From: Streptomyces sp. NBC_00341
GTDB taxonomy: Bacteria; Actinomycetota; Actinomycetes; Streptomycetales; Streptomycetaceae
Direction of reading: 5' to 3'
Assembly (NCBI RefSeq): GCF_041435055.1
Contig: NZ_CP108002.1
Coordinates: forward strand, 620,001 to 684,000
Length of the DNA stretch: 64,000 nucleotides
Shown: in pieces, positions 34,786 through 44,048 of the stretch
Layout of the letters: the number at the start of each line of letters is the position of its first letter
How positions within the stretch are numbered: position 1 is the first letter of the stretch
Made by a program: the position numbers and the translations under genes
Notes under the pieces: model-generated
Told to the model about the DNA's origin: nothing
Databases searched by the model: none
The model's input: only the letters and a program-made list of their open reading frames with translations

Positions 34786-37220
34786 CGCGGCAGCTCCGAA
34801 ATGGCCGTCGCCCAGGTGGCGTTGGGCTTCTCGCTGAGCCTGAAGGCCAGCGTGCCGCCCCTGGCGAGCAGGCTCGCGTCCGTCCAGGAGCGGTCGGTGC
34901 GCCTGCCGTTGACCGTCACCGCGTCGATGTACGCGTGCGCCGCGTCGGCGGCCGGGGCGGTGAGGCTGATGTCCCTGCCGTGCGGCCGGTCGATCACCGC
35001 CTTCGGGAACAGCGGGGCGCCCAGCAGCATCGAGCCGCTGCCCGGCGACTGCGGGTACAGCCCCAGCGCGGAGAAGACGTACCAGGCGGACATGGTCCCC
35101 AGGTCGTCATTGCCGGGCAGGCCGCGCGGGCCCGTCCCGTACACCGTGTTCAGGATCTCGCGGACGGTCGCCTGGGTCTTCCACGGCTGACCGAGCGCGT
35201 TGTAGAGCCAGGGGGCGTGGATGCCGGGCTCGTTGGTCGGGTCGTAGCGCACGGAGTCGCCGCCCTTGACCGACCAGGAGCCGTCCGCCTTGTGGAAGAA
35301 GCCGTCGAGGCGCTGCGCCGCGACGTTCCGGCCGCCCATCGCCGCCGCCAGCCCCTGGACGTCCTGCGGCACCATCCAGGTGTACGTGGCGCTGGTGCCC
35401 TGTGCGAAGCCGAGGTCGCTTCCCGGGCTGAACGGGGAGACCCAGGAGCCGTCGAGGTTGCGGGCCTGGATGTAGCCGACGGTGCCGGCCCCGTCGGTGG
35501 CCCCGGCGTTGAACACGTTGCGCCACCAGCCGCCGCGCTCCTTGAACGACTTGGCCTCCGCGTCCCGGCCGAGCAGCGCGGCCCAGCGGCCGAGCGCGTC
35601 GTCGGCGACCGCGTCCTCCAGGGTCTCGGCGGCTCCGCCCCAGCAGTGGCAGACGTCCTGCGGCGCGTAGTGGGACTCCAGGTACTGCGCCAGGTTGGGC
35701 CGCTGGCCGGTGCACTGCCCCGGGCAGCCGGCGTCCGAGAGGCCGTCGTCGGAAGGGACGGTCGCCTGGCGGGCCAGCGACTCGTAGGCGCCCTCGTAGT
35801 CGAAGTTCCGCACCCCCATGGCGTAGAACGTGGCGAGGGTGGCCGCCGTGGGGTCACCGGTCATGACATGGGTTGCGCCGTTGATGTGCACCCAGCGGTC
35901 CCACACGCCGCCGTTCTGCCGGGCGAAGTTGTACAGCGACTGGGCGAAGTCCCCGGCGATCTCCGGTTTCAGCAGGGCCAGCAGCTGTATCTGCGCCCGG
36001 TACTGGTCCCAGCCGGAGAAGTTGCTGTACTGCGCCCCCTGCCCGCGCTCGATCCGGTGCGCCTTCCCGTCCATGCCCGGGTAGCGGCCGTCGGTGTCGC
36101 TGACGATGTTGGGCTGCATCAGGGAGTGGTACAGCGCGGTGTAGAAGGTGGTGCGCTGCGCCTCGGTTCCGCCGCCGGTCCGTACGGAGTTCAGCTCCTT
36201 GTCCCAGCTCCGGCTCGCGGCGGCCGCCACGTCGTCCACGCCCGCGTGCGGGGCGATCTCGTCGCGGAGGTTGGCCTCGGCGCCCGCCTGACTCACGTAG
36301 GAGATGCCGATCCGCATGTGGACATCGTTGTCGGAGGCGGTGTCGAAGCCGACCCAGCCGCCCGATCCGCGCCCGGCCCGGTCCGCCCCGGTGGCGTAGC
36401 CCTCGCCGCCGCTGCCGGAGGTCGAGCCCGGGGCGAGCGTGCCGTCCTTCCAGGTGCCGGTGGTGGAGAAGGCGCGGTCGAAGGAGGCGCTGAAGTAGAG
36501 CCGGTAGTAGCTCTTGCGGTTGTTGGTACCGCCGTTGGCCCGTCGCCCGCAGAACGCGCCGGTGAGGACCGAGCCGGTGACCTTGCGGTGCGCGGTGTCG
36601 ATGTCGACCTGGGCGTCCTCGCTGCCGTTGAGCGAGTTGGAGACCCGGAAGAGGAGGCTGGCGGGCTTCCCCGCGGGGAAGGAGAAGTCGGCCACGCCGG
36701 CCCGTCGGCTCACGGCGAGGTCGGCCTCGGCACCGGAGTCCAGGCCGACGGTGTAGCGGCCGGGGACGGCGCGCTCGTCGTCGTGCGAGAAGTCCGCGGC
36801 GTAGACGGCGTCCTTGGTGTCGGCCGACGGCGAGGAGGTGACGTCCCCGACGAACGGCATGATCGGGATGTCACCGGCAGCGCCCGGGTCGCACCCGGCG
36901 CCGTTGACGTGGGTGAGGCTCAGCCCGCGCAGCCGGGTGGTGTCGTACTGGTACCCGTTCGCGGCGCCGGTGCTCGTCTGGTCGCCCCTGGTGCTCGTGG
37001 GCGACCAGGCGATCATGCCGTTCGGGAGGGTGGCGCCGGGAAAGGTGTTGCCGCCGTTCGCGCTGCCGATGAGCGGGTCGACGTAGGCGGTGGGGCGGGC
37101 GGCGGGGGCCGCGGCTTCGGCTGCCGGGGGCAGTACTGCGGCGGCGAGTGCGCCGGTGACGAGCACGGCGGCTGTTCGCGCGGCGAGGCGCCGGGCCGCG
37201 GGCAACGGTCTGGTGGGCAT
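34782..37220 (-). CDS. Secreted GH92 exo-alpha-mannosidase
   Basis: An 812-residue exported enzyme (signal about 1-35). It has the GH92 layout: an N-terminal beta-sandwich starting DPLIGSANGGNTFPGAT and a helical barrel with SNFSGWDQYRAQ, NEPGIHAPWLYN (catalytic acid Glu) and GNDDLGTMSAWYVFSALG (catalytic base Asp). GH92 enzymes need calcium and remove terminal alpha-mannose, typically from N-glycans or yeast mannan. The ATG at 37220 follows GGAAGG. Its stop codon lies in the IS target duplication. A perfect 12-base LacI-type palindrome lies 26 bases upstream of the start. Confidence 0.92.
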   Translation of the reverse strand: MPTRPLPAARRLAARTAAVLVTGALAAAVLPPAAEAAAPAARPTAYVDPLIGSANGGNTFPGATLPNGMIAWSPTSTRGDQTSTGAANGYQYDTTRLRGLSLTHVNGAGCDPGAAGDIPIMPFVGDVTSSPSADTKDAVYAADFSHDDERAVPGRYTVGLDSGAEADLAVSRRAGVADFSFPAGKPASLLFRVSNSLNGSEDAQVDIDTAHRKVTGSVLTGAFCGRRANGGTNNRKSYYRLYFSASFDRAFSTTGTWKDGTLAPGSTSGSGGEGYATGADRAGRGSGGWVGFDTASDNDVHMRIGISYVSQAGAEANLRDEIAPHAGVDDVAAAASRSWDKELNSVRTGGGTEAQRTTFYTALYHSLMQPNIVSDTDGRYPGMDGKAHRIERGQGAQYSNFSGWDQYRAQIQLLALLKPEIAGDFAQSLYNFARQNGGVWDRWVHINGATHVMTGDPTAATLATFYAMGVRNFDYEGAYESLARQATVPSDDGLSDAGCPGQCTGQRPNLAQYLESHYAPQDVCHCWGGAAETLEDAVADDALGRWAALLGRDAEAKSFKERGGWWRNVFNAGATDGAGTVGYIQARNLDGSWVSPFSPGSDLGFAQGTSATYTWMVPQDVQGLAAAMGGRNVAAQRLDGFFHKADGSWSVKGGDSVRYDPTNEPGIHAPWLYNALGQPWKTQATVREILNTVYGTGPRGLPGNDDLGTMSAWYVFSALGLYPQSPGSGSMLLGAPLFPKAVIDRPHGRDISLTAPAADAAHAYIDAVTVNGRRTDRSWTDASLLARGGTLAFRLSEKPNATWATAISELPR

Positions 37221-37245
37221 GTCGCGGTACCTTCCAGGGAGTTCG

Positions 37246-37257
37246 GACAACGTTGTC
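37246..37257 (-). promoter_or_regulatory. LacI-type operator upstream of GH92
   Basis: GACAACGTTGTC is a perfect 12-base palindrome with the AACGTT core found upstream of the SBP and GH127 genes. It lies just upstream of the GH92 start codon, where binding would block transcription. Confidence 0.6.
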
Positions 37258-37479
37258 TACGTCCGGGGTCCGGCCGTGGACAACGGTGATCGATTCGCGG
37301 CCGAGCGTAGATCCCTCCGGCGCGGGAGGGAATGCCCCAGCCGTCATCCCTGATGAATGCGCGGTGAACGGTTGCCGTGCCACGCCACGCACACGTCCGC
37401 CCCCCGCGCACGTCCCGGGCGGGCCGGAACGGGGTGCGCGAGGAGGGCGGACGGCGGTCGAACGGTGGTCGGACGGTGG

Positions 37480-38577
37480 TCAGATCGCGTACTCGTACTG
37501 CTCGGGAACGCGTACCGTGCCGCACAGTTCACGCGCCGCGTGCTGCGCCCACGACGGGTTGCGCAGGAGTTCGCGGCCCAGGAGCACGGCGTCCGCCCGC
37601 TCCTCGGTGAGGATCTTCTCGGCCTGCTGCGGGTCGGTGATCAGGCCCACGGCCGCGACGGGCAGGCCGGTCTCCCGCTTCACGCGCTCGGCGAAGGGGA
37701 CCTGGTAGCCGGGCCCGGCGGCGATGCGGGCGCGGGGGGCGTTGCCGCCGGTGGAGACGTCCAGCAGGTCGACGCCGTGGTCGCGCAGTTCGGCGGCGAG
37801 CCGCACGGTCTCGTCCGCGGTCCAGCCCTCGCGCTCGTCGTCGGCGTTCTCGGTGAGCCAGTCCGTCGCGGAGACGCGGAAGAAGACGGGCAGGTCCTCG
37901 GGCCACACCTCCCGCACGGCGTCGACGACCTGGAGGGCGAGCCGGACCCGGTTCTCGTAGCTGCCGCCGTACTCGTCGGTGCGCCGGTTGCTGTGCGGGG
38001 AGAGGAACTGTCCGATGAGGTAGCCGTGCGCGCCGTGCACCTCGACGACCTGGAAGCCCGCGTCGAGCGAGCGGCGCGCGGCCTCGCGGAAGTCCGCGAC
38101 GACGCCCCGGATCTCCTCTGCGGTCAGCTCGTGGGGCACGGGGTGGCCGGTGTCGAACGGAAGCGGGCTGGGCGCGACGGGCGTCCAGCCGTACGCCTCC
38201 GGCCCGACGGGGCCGCCGCCGGTCCACGGGGCGGCGGTCGACGCCTTGCGCCCGGCGTGCGCCAGCTGGATCCCCACCACGGAGCCCTGCGCCTTGACGA
38301 AGTCGGTGATCCGGCGGAAGGCCGCTGCCTGGGTGTCGTTCCAGATGCCGAGGTCGGCCGGGCTGATCCGGCCCTCGGGGCTGACGGCCGTCGCCTCGGT
38401 GAGGATGAGCCCGGTGCCGCCGGCGGCGCGGGCCGCGAGATGGGCGAAGTGCCAGTCGGTCGGTACGCCTGTCCCGGGCCCCGCCGGTTCGGCGCAGTAC
38501 TGGCACATCGGGGCCATCCACACCCGGTTGGGCACGACAAGCGACCTCAGGGTGACGGGCTCGAAAAGGGCACTCAC
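37480..38577 (-). CDS. NADH:flavin oxidoreductase (Old Yellow Enzyme family)
   Basis: A 365-residue FMN enzyme of the YqjM/XenA group. It starts LFEPVTLRSLVVPNRVWMAPMCQY (FMN-binding Cys/Tyr of the class), continues with IQLAHAGRKAS, the family signature VEVHGAHGYLIGQFLSPHSNRR and the C-terminal DAVLLGRELLRNP. It reduces activated C=C bonds of enones or nitro compounds with NAD(P)H. It has no signal peptide. The GTG at 38577 follows GGAG by six bases. A perfect inverted repeat in its upstream region suggests induction by a substrate-sensing repressor, whose gene is not adjacent. Confidence 0.93.
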   Translation of the reverse strand: MSALFEPVTLRSLVVPNRVWMAPMCQYCAEPAGPGTGVPTDWHFAHLAARAAGGTGLILTEATAVSPEGRISPADLGIWNDTQAAAFRRITDFVKAQGSVVGIQLAHAGRKASTAAPWTGGGPVGPEAYGWTPVAPSPLPFDTGHPVPHELTAEEIRGVVADFREAARRSLDAGFQVVEVHGAHGYLIGQFLSPHSNRRTDEYGGSYENRVRLALQVVDAVREVWPEDLPVFFRVSATDWLTENADDEREGWTADETVRLAAELRDHGVDLLDVSTGGNAPRARIAAGPGYQVPFAERVKRETGLPVAAVGLITDPQQAEKILTEERADAVLLGRELLRNPSWAQHAARELCGTVRVPEQYEYAI

Positions 38578-38612
38578 GACGGACTCCGTTTCGCCGGGTA
38601 CGGAAGGATCGC

Positions 38613-38634
38613 TAGTACGATACATCCCGTACTA
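38613..38634 (-). promoter_or_regulatory. Operator-like inverted repeat upstream of OYE gene
   Basis: TAGTACG and CGTACTA form perfect 7-base arms (38613-38619 and 38628-38634) with an 8-base spacer. The repeat lies 36 bases upstream of the OYE start and downstream of a minus-strand TTGACG hexamer (near 38640-38645), which fits a TetR- or MarR-type repressor site. Confidence 0.5.
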
Positions 38635-38713
38635 CGACGTCCGTCAAATTACGACACCTCTCGTACATGGCTACGGGTCCGCGGCGCCGAACCGCTCACG
38701 CCCCTCAGGCCCC

Positions 38714-38986
38714 TCAGGTCAGCGGATAGGACGTACGGCCGGACTCCTCGTCGATCTCGTCGTGGGCCTTGGTCAGCAGCTTCATCGCCAGCTCGTTGAG
38801 CGCACGCGCACCCGCGATCTCCTCGCCAACCCGGGGCTGCTCGGAGTCCGAGGGATGCCGGCTGGCGTAGCCGTGGGCGCGTACCTCGCTCCCGTCGGAG
38901 AGCCGCACCAGAGCGGCGGCGCGGGTGCGGTGGGTGTCCTCCTCGAATTCCAGCTCGATGTGCCATCCGACAGCGGTCTGCGTCAT
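38714..38986 (-). CDS. DUF1876 domain protein
   Basis: A 90-residue protein of the small actinobacterial DUF1876 family, which has a double-stranded-RNA-binding-like alpha/beta fold but no known role. It shows the typical HIELEFEEDTHRTRAAALVR start, the GxxVRAHGYASRHPSD middle and ELAMKLLTKAHDEID helix. No signal peptide. The ATG lies seven bases after GGAGG (read on the minus strand). It is downstream of an unassigned 127-residue gene on the same strand but 86 bases away. Confidence 0.88.
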   Translation of the reverse strand: MTQTAVGWHIELEFEEDTHRTRAAALVRLSDGSEVRAHGYASRHPSDSEQPRVGEEIAGARALNELAMKLLTKAHDEIDEESGRTSYPLT

Positions 38987-39071
38987 GGGTGCTCACCTCC
39001 GAAGGTTCTTCCTCCAGGGTGCGCCCCTTGCCCCGGCCGTGCGCGGCGGGGGGGAAGGGCGACCGGGGCGC

Positions 39072-39455
39072 CTACCGCCCGCGGCGGCGCAGGGTGATGC
39101 GGGCGTCCGCGTCGTACAGCTGGTTCCAGCTGCGTCCGGCGCCCGACTTCCAGGTGACGTGGACGGTGGCCCCGTCGGCCCTGACCCCGTCCGCCGTCAT
39201 CGCGCGGTCGCCGTCCCGCACGTCTCCGCGGCGCAGTTCGTCCGCCCTGACCGTGACGGGGTCGGCGGTGCGCACGCTGTCGGCCTCGTCCGCCGCGAGG
39301 CCGAGGGCGGTGGCCAGTTCGCGGGCCCGGTCGGGGGTGCAGATCAGCGAGAGCTCTCCGGCCGGTGTGGCGAGCCTGATCTCGACGCCCGCACCTACGG
39401 GGGTCACCTCAAGGTGTTCGGCCGGCACACCGTTGTCCTCGTTCACGCTCTTCAT
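39072..39455 (-). CDS. Hypothetical protein (127 aa)
   Basis: A 127-residue soluble protein starting MKSVNEDNGVPAEHLEVTPV. A compact first half (VEIRLATPAGELSLICTPDRA, RELATALGLAADEADSV) resembles a small alpha/beta domain; the second half is strand-rich (VHVTWKSGAGRSWNQLYDAD). I recognise no family. The ATG at 39455 is preceded by an excellent GGGAG site six bases upstream, which supports real coding. There is no obvious partner. Confidence 0.6.
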   Translation of the reverse strand: MKSVNEDNGVPAEHLEVTPVGAGVEIRLATPAGELSLICTPDRARELATALGLAADEADSVRTADPVTVRADELRRGDVRDGDRAMTADGVRADGATVHVTWKSGAGRSWNQLYDADARITLRRRGR

Positions 39456-39715
39456 CCGCTCCGCTACTCCCTTGCCCGGAATCCCGGGCCCATCGGTCCC
39501 GCCGAAGGCGCTCCGGCGGGCCCAGGCAGCTGGGCCCGGGGTCCCCGGTGTCGATCGCCAGGCTCTGGAGCACCACCGTCGGGTCGGCCATCCAGCATTT
39601 GAGCACATGCGCACCGGCGGCGGCGATGTGGTGCGCGGTACTGGTGATGCTGACGTCCACCCGGCCGATGGAGCCGCCCCGCGCGGCCCGGCCGCGATGA
39701 GATGTCGAAAGTTTC

Positions 39716-39750
39716 GGGAGCCTCCCCGCACGTCCTGCGGGGAGGCTCCC
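39716..39750 (-). terminator. Hairpin terminator after GH3 gene
   Basis: A perfect 15-base-pair stem (39716-39730 with 39736-39750, 5-base loop) lies eight bases beyond the GH3 stop. Confidence 0.85.
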
Positions 39751-39757
39751 GGGCCGG

Positions 39758-42166
39758 TCAGCGCGCGGCCGGCCCCGTCACGGGCTCGACCGAGGTCCCG
39801 CAGACGAGCCGCCGTCGGTGGTCGACCGTCCGCTCGGGCCCGGTCAGCCGCAGCCGTACCGTCCGGCGGACGGCGGTGGCGGCGCTGGAGGCGGCGAGCC
39901 GCAGTTCGAGCTCGCCGGGTTCGACGATCCGACGGCCGCCGATGCCGGTGAAGGACACCAGGTCCGCGTGGAAGCGGAACCGGACCCTGGCCGCCGCACC
40001 GGCGGCGAGCGGCACCCGCGCGTAACCGATCAGCCGCGCATCGGGGCGGGTCGTCTGGGCGACCGGGTCGTGGACGTACAACTGCACCACTTCGGCGCCC
40101 GCGCGGTCACCGGTGTTGCGGACCGTGACTTCGATGTCGGCCGAGCCGTCGGTGGGGATCTCGGCCGGGACCGGACCGGCCTCTTCCCAGTCGAAGGAGG
40201 TGTACGACATGCCGTGCCCGAAGGGGTGGAGCGGCGTCGGGTCCAGATTGCTGACCCCGCTCGCCAGCCCCAGCGGCGGCTGCAGATACGTCCACGGCTG
40301 ACCGCCCGGCCCCCTCGGTACGCCCACCGGGAGCCGGCCGGAGGGGTTGACCCGGCCGGAGAGCACCCCGGCCAGCGCCGGACCGCCCTCCTCGCCGGGG
40401 AAGAAGGACTGCACGACGGCGGCCGTCCGCTCCGCCCACCGCCCCAGCGCGTACGGGCGGCCGGTCAGCAGCACCAGGATCACCGGGGTGCCGGTGGTCA
40501 GCAGGGCGTCCAGCAGTTCGCCCTGCACCCCGGGGAGCGAGAGGTCCGCCGCGTCGCAGCCCTCGCCGGAGGTGCCCCGGCCGAAGAGGCCCGCCCGGTC
40601 GCCGAGCACGGCGACACAGACGTCGGCGTCCCCGGCCAGCCGGACGGCCTCGGTGATCGCGGACGTGTCGGTACCTTCCACCTCGCAGCCGGCCGCGAAT
40701 CCGACGTCCGCGCCCGGGAGTTCGCCGCGCAGTGACTCCAGCACGGTCGGCACGTCGATCCCCATCTCGGTCCCGGGGTGTGAGACGCCGACGTGGCTGG
40801 GGAACGAGTAGCAGCCGAGCATGGCCAGCGGGTCGTCGGCGCGCGGTCCGACGACCGCGATCCGGCCCGTGCCGGGCACCGGCAGTACGCCGTCGGGGTT
40901 GGCGAGCAGCACACAGGCCTGCTCGGCGAGTTCGCGGGCCAGCGCCCGGTTCTCCGGCGGGTCGAGGTCGACGGTGCCCCGGGCCCGCTCGGGGTCGGTG
41001 TCCCGCAGGGCGACGGGGAGCGGCGACCAGCCGGGGTCGAGCAGGCCGAGTTCGCACTTCTGCAGCAGTACGCGGTACAGGGCCCGGTCGACGAGTTCCT
41101 CGGCCACGGACCCCTCGCGCACGGCGGCGACGAGGGCGTCCCCGTAGCTGCGGACGGTGGGCAGTTCCACGTCGACGCCGGCGCCCAGGGCGAGCCGGGC
41201 GGCGTCCGCGCGGTCGGCGGCGACCTTGTGCAGGGTCTCTAGGAAGCCGATGCCGAAGTAGTCCGCGACGACGGTACCGGTGAAACCCCAGGTGTTCCGG
41301 AGCAGTTCGGTGAGCAGGGCCGGGTCGGCCGCGGAGGGCACGCCGTCGATCTCTGCGTAGGAGGACATCACCGAGCGGGCGCCGCCCTCGCGCAGCGCCA
41401 TCTCGAAGGGCGGCAGGGTCACGTCGGCCATCTCGCGGGCCCCGGCCCTGACCGGCGCGAGGTTGCGGGCGCCCGCCGATGCCGCGTACCCGGCGAAGTG
41501 CTTGAGGGTGGCGACGATGCCGGCGGACTCCAGGCCGCGTACGTACGCCGTGCCGATGGTCCCGACGAGGTAGGGGTCCTCGCCGATGGTCTCCTCGACG
41601 CGGCCCCAGCGCAGGTCGCGCGCCACGTCCAGGACGGGGGCCAGGCCCTGGTGGACGCCGACCGAGCGCATGTCCCGGCCGATCCGGTGGGCCATCTCGG
41701 TGACCAGCTCGGGGTTCCAGGCCGCACCCCAGGACAGCGGCACGGGGTAGGCGGTGGCGCCCCAGGCGGTGAAGCCGGCCAGGCACTCCTCGTGGGCGAG
41801 GGCCGGGATGGAGAACCGTCCGGCCCCGGCGATCCGGTGCTGGGCGCGGGCCAGGGCGAGCGCGCCGAGCCCGGGGTCGACGGGGGCGGTGCCGAAGGGG
41901 CGGGTGAGCTGGCCCAGGCCGCGGGTGGTGAGGTCGTCCCAGTCGACCGGGTCGACCATGTCGTTCTGGTGCGGTGCGACCCCGTCGCCGTCGGCGTCGG
42001 CGCCCACCCAGACTCCGTACAGCTGGGCGGCCTTCTCCTCCAGGGTCATCCGGGGGACCAGGTCGGCCACCCGTTCCCCCGGGGTGAGCGAGGGGTCGCG
42101 CCAGGGTCCGTCGGTCTCGGGGGCCGTCTCGGTGCGGCGGGCGTGCGGGACAGCGGGGATTGCCAT
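39758..42166 (-). CDS. Cytoplasmic GH3 beta-glycosidase, bxlA-like
   Basis: An 802-residue GH3 enzyme without a signal peptide, so it acts on imported oligosaccharides. The barrel contains RWGRVEETIGEDPYLVG, KHFAGYAAS and nucleophile Asp302 in VVADYFGIG. The alpha/beta sandwich has the candidate acid Glu535 in TSGEGCDA, and a C-terminal Fn3-like domain follows. GH3 members include beta-xylosidases and beta-glucosidases. The neighbourhood (LacI, SBP, two permeases, GH3) matches the bxlREFGA xylobiose operon known from Streptomyces thermoviolaceus, so beta-xylosidase is my first choice. The ATG at 42166 was chosen over 42187. Confidence 0.88.
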   Translation of the reverse strand: MAIPAVPHARRTETAPETDGPWRDPSLTPGERVADLVPRMTLEEKAAQLYGVWVGADADGDGVAPHQNDMVDPVDWDDLTTRGLGQLTRPFGTAPVDPGLGALALARAQHRIAGAGRFSIPALAHEECLAGFTAWGATAYPVPLSWGAAWNPELVTEMAHRIGRDMRSVGVHQGLAPVLDVARDLRWGRVEETIGEDPYLVGTIGTAYVRGLESAGIVATLKHFAGYAASAGARNLAPVRAGAREMADVTLPPFEMALREGGARSVMSSYAEIDGVPSAADPALLTELLRNTWGFTGTVVADYFGIGFLETLHKVAADRADAARLALGAGVDVELPTVRSYGDALVAAVREGSVAEELVDRALYRVLLQKCELGLLDPGWSPLPVALRDTDPERARGTVDLDPPENRALARELAEQACVLLANPDGVLPVPGTGRIAVVGPRADDPLAMLGCYSFPSHVGVSHPGTEMGIDVPTVLESLRGELPGADVGFAAGCEVEGTDTSAITEAVRLAGDADVCVAVLGDRAGLFGRGTSGEGCDAADLSLPGVQGELLDALLTTGTPVILVLLTGRPYALGRWAERTAAVVQSFFPGEEGGPALAGVLSGRVNPSGRLPVGVPRGPGGQPWTYLQPPLGLASGVSNLDPTPLHPFGHGMSYTSFDWEEAGPVPAEIPTDGSADIEVTVRNTGDRAGAEVVQLYVHDPVAQTTRPDARLIGYARVPLAAGAAARVRFRFHADLVSFTGIGGRRIVEPGELELRLAASSAATAVRRTVRLRLTGPERTVDHRRRLVCGTSVEPVTGPAAR

Positions 42167-42218
42167 GGGGGCAGGGGTTCCTCTCATGAGTGCGGTGGTG
42201 CGGGGCGGCGTGGGTGCG

Positions 42219-43112
42219 TTATTTGCCGCCCACCCCCATCAGTCCGTTGACCAGCGCCCTGCGCGCCACGAGGTACACGGCGAAGATCGGCACCACGGAG
42301 AGCACGATCGCCGCGAGTACGGCGGGGATGTTCACGCCGAACTGGGACATGAAGTTGAAGAGACCGAGCGTCAGGACGCGCTTCTCCTCCGACTGGGTGA
42401 GGATCAGCGGGAAGAGGAATCCGTTCCAGGCCTGCAGGGCCGAGAAGATCGCCACGGTGCTGATGCCGGCCCTGGACATCGGGATGGCGAGCTGCCACAG
42501 CATCCGCAGCGGGGTGGCGCCGTCGAGCGCCATCGCCTCGTACATCTCCTCGGAGACGTCCCGCATGGTGCCGCTCAGGACGAGGACGGCCACCGGCATC
42601 GCGAAGGCCGCGGTCGGCAGGATGATCGCGGGCAGCGTGTCGTACAGGCCCATCTTGCCGATCAGCAGGTAGAGCGGCACGATCACGGCCTGCGCCGGGA
42701 TGGCCACGCCGAGCAGGAACGTCCGGAAGGCCAGCGAGGAGAGCCGGCTGCGGGTGCGGACCGCGACATAGGCGACGGGCACCGAGAGGACCAGCACGAT
42801 GGCCACGGTGGCGGCGGCCACGATCGCGGTGTTGGCCAGCAGGGTGAGGAAGCCGCTGTGCAGCACGCTGTTGTAGTTGTCCAGCGTGGGGTGGGACGGG
42901 AACGCCAGCGGATCGCCGCTGAGCGCCTCGTCCTGGTGCATCAGCGAGGAGGAGACCAGCGTGTACAGCGGTACGACGACGATGACGAGCCAGACCAGCG
43001 AGCCGAGGCCGGCCAGCGGGTTCCCCCATCTCCTGCGCCGGCGGGCGGTGGTGCTCCGGCCCCGGAGCGCGGGTGTCGTGGGCGGCGCCGCACGACGGGT
43101 GTCGACTGACAT
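42219..43112 (-). CDS. Sugar ABC transporter permease, MalG type (CUT1)
   Basis: A 297-residue membrane protein with six helices. The cytoplasmic EAA loop reads EEMYEAMALDGATPLRMLWQ, the site that docks the ATPase. It pairs with the MalF-type permease upstream, whose stop lies four bases before this start. No ATPase is encoded in the operon; in Streptomyces the shared MsiK ATPase usually serves such importers. Confidence 0.92.
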   Translation of the reverse strand: MSVDTRRAAPPTTPALRGRSTTARRRRRWGNPLAGLGSLVWLVIVVVPLYTLVSSSLMHQDEALSGDPLAFPSHPTLDNYNSVLHSGFLTLLANTAIVAAATVAIVLVLSVPVAYVAVRTRSRLSSLAFRTFLLGVAIPAQAVIVPLYLLIGKMGLYDTLPAIILPTAAFAMPVAVLVLSGTMRDVSEEMYEAMALDGATPLRMLWQLAIPMSRAGISTVAIFSALQAWNGFLFPLILTQSEEKRVLTLGLFNFMSQFGVNIPAVLAAIVLSVVPIFAVYLVARRALVNGLMGVGGK

Positions 43113-43116
43113 GACG

Positions 43117-44046
43117 TCACATACCTTCCCGCGTCGAGCGCATGGAGCCGAAGCCGCTGAAGCGCACCAGGATCAGTGACAGGCCGGTGGCGACGATCAC
43201 CAGGGCCGTGGCGATGGCCGCGGCGTAGCCGAGGTCGTAGGTCTGGAAGCCGGTGCGGTACATCAGGTAGGGCAGGATCGTGGTGTCCGTGCCCGGACCG
43301 CCCTTGGTCATGATCAGCACGGTGTCGAAGTACGTCAGCGAGCCGACGATCATCAGGACCGACGAGGTCGTGATGGTGTTGCGCAGCTGCGGCAGGGTGA
43401 TGTGGAAGAACTGCCGCAGCATTCCGGCGCCGTCGATGGCGGCCGCCTGGTAGAGGACCTCGGGGATCTGCCGGGCGCCGCCCTGGTAGATCAGGGTGTG
43501 GAACGGCATGAACTGCCAGCCGCCGACGAAGGCCACGGTGAGCAGGGCTCCGGTGGACGAGCCCATGATGTTGGGGTCGATGCCGAACCAGGGGCCGATC
43601 TGCTTGATGACACCGAAGTTGGGGTCGAGCAGTGCGTGGAAGAGCATCGCGATGGCGGTGGTGGAGAGCAGCAGCGGGATGAAGAAGACGGCGGAGAGGA
43701 AGGTCCGGCTGCGCTGCCTGCCTGCCGCCCAGACGCCCAGGAGCAGCGCCACCGGTGTCTGGAAGGCCCAGCTGACGGTGGTGAGCAGCAGGCTCAGCCA
43801 GGCGGCCTGGCGGAATTCGGGGTCCTTGAACAGCCGGGTCCAGTTGTCCGTGCCGACCGGCGTCGGGGAGTTCAGCCCGTCCCAGTGGCAGAAGGAGAGA
43901 TAGACGGCGATCGCCAGCGGGACGATCGCGAAGAGGGCGAAGAAGACGATCCCGGGAAGGGCCCAGGCGACCGAGGGGCGGCCGACGTTGCCGACGGCCG
44001 CCTTCCTTCCTCCACGCACCTTGGTGTACGGAGAGAGCTGGGACAT
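43117..44046 (-). CDS. Sugar ABC transporter permease, MalF type (CUT1)
   Basis: A 309-residue permease with six helices and the EAA loop PEVLYQAAAIDGAGMLRQFF. It forms a heterodimer with the MalG-type partner and the substrate path of an oligosaccharide importer. Its ATG lies two bases after the SBP stop, and the next permease follows at four bases, so all three genes are tightly coupled. Confidence 0.92.
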   Translation of the reverse strand: MSQLSPYTKVRGGRKAAVGNVGRPSVAWALPGIVFFALFAIVPLAIAVYLSFCHWDGLNSPTPVGTDNWTRLFKDPEFRQAAWLSLLLTTVSWAFQTPVALLLGVWAAGRQRSRTFLSAVFFIPLLLSTTAIAMLFHALLDPNFGVIKQIGPWFGIDPNIMGSSTGALLTVAFVGGWQFMPFHTLIYQGGARQIPEVLYQAAAIDGAGMLRQFFHITLPQLRNTITTSSVLMIVGSLTYFDTVLIMTKGGPGTDTTILPYLMYRTGFQTYDLGYAAAIATALVIVATGLSLILVRFSGFGSMRSTREGM

Positions 44047-44048
44047 CG

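Noticed and set aside
39409..39660. 83-codon minus frame starting MDVSITSTAHHIAAAGAHV
   Set aside because: The first half looks protein-like, but there is no ribosome site, the end overlaps the well-started 127-aa gene and no family is recognisable.
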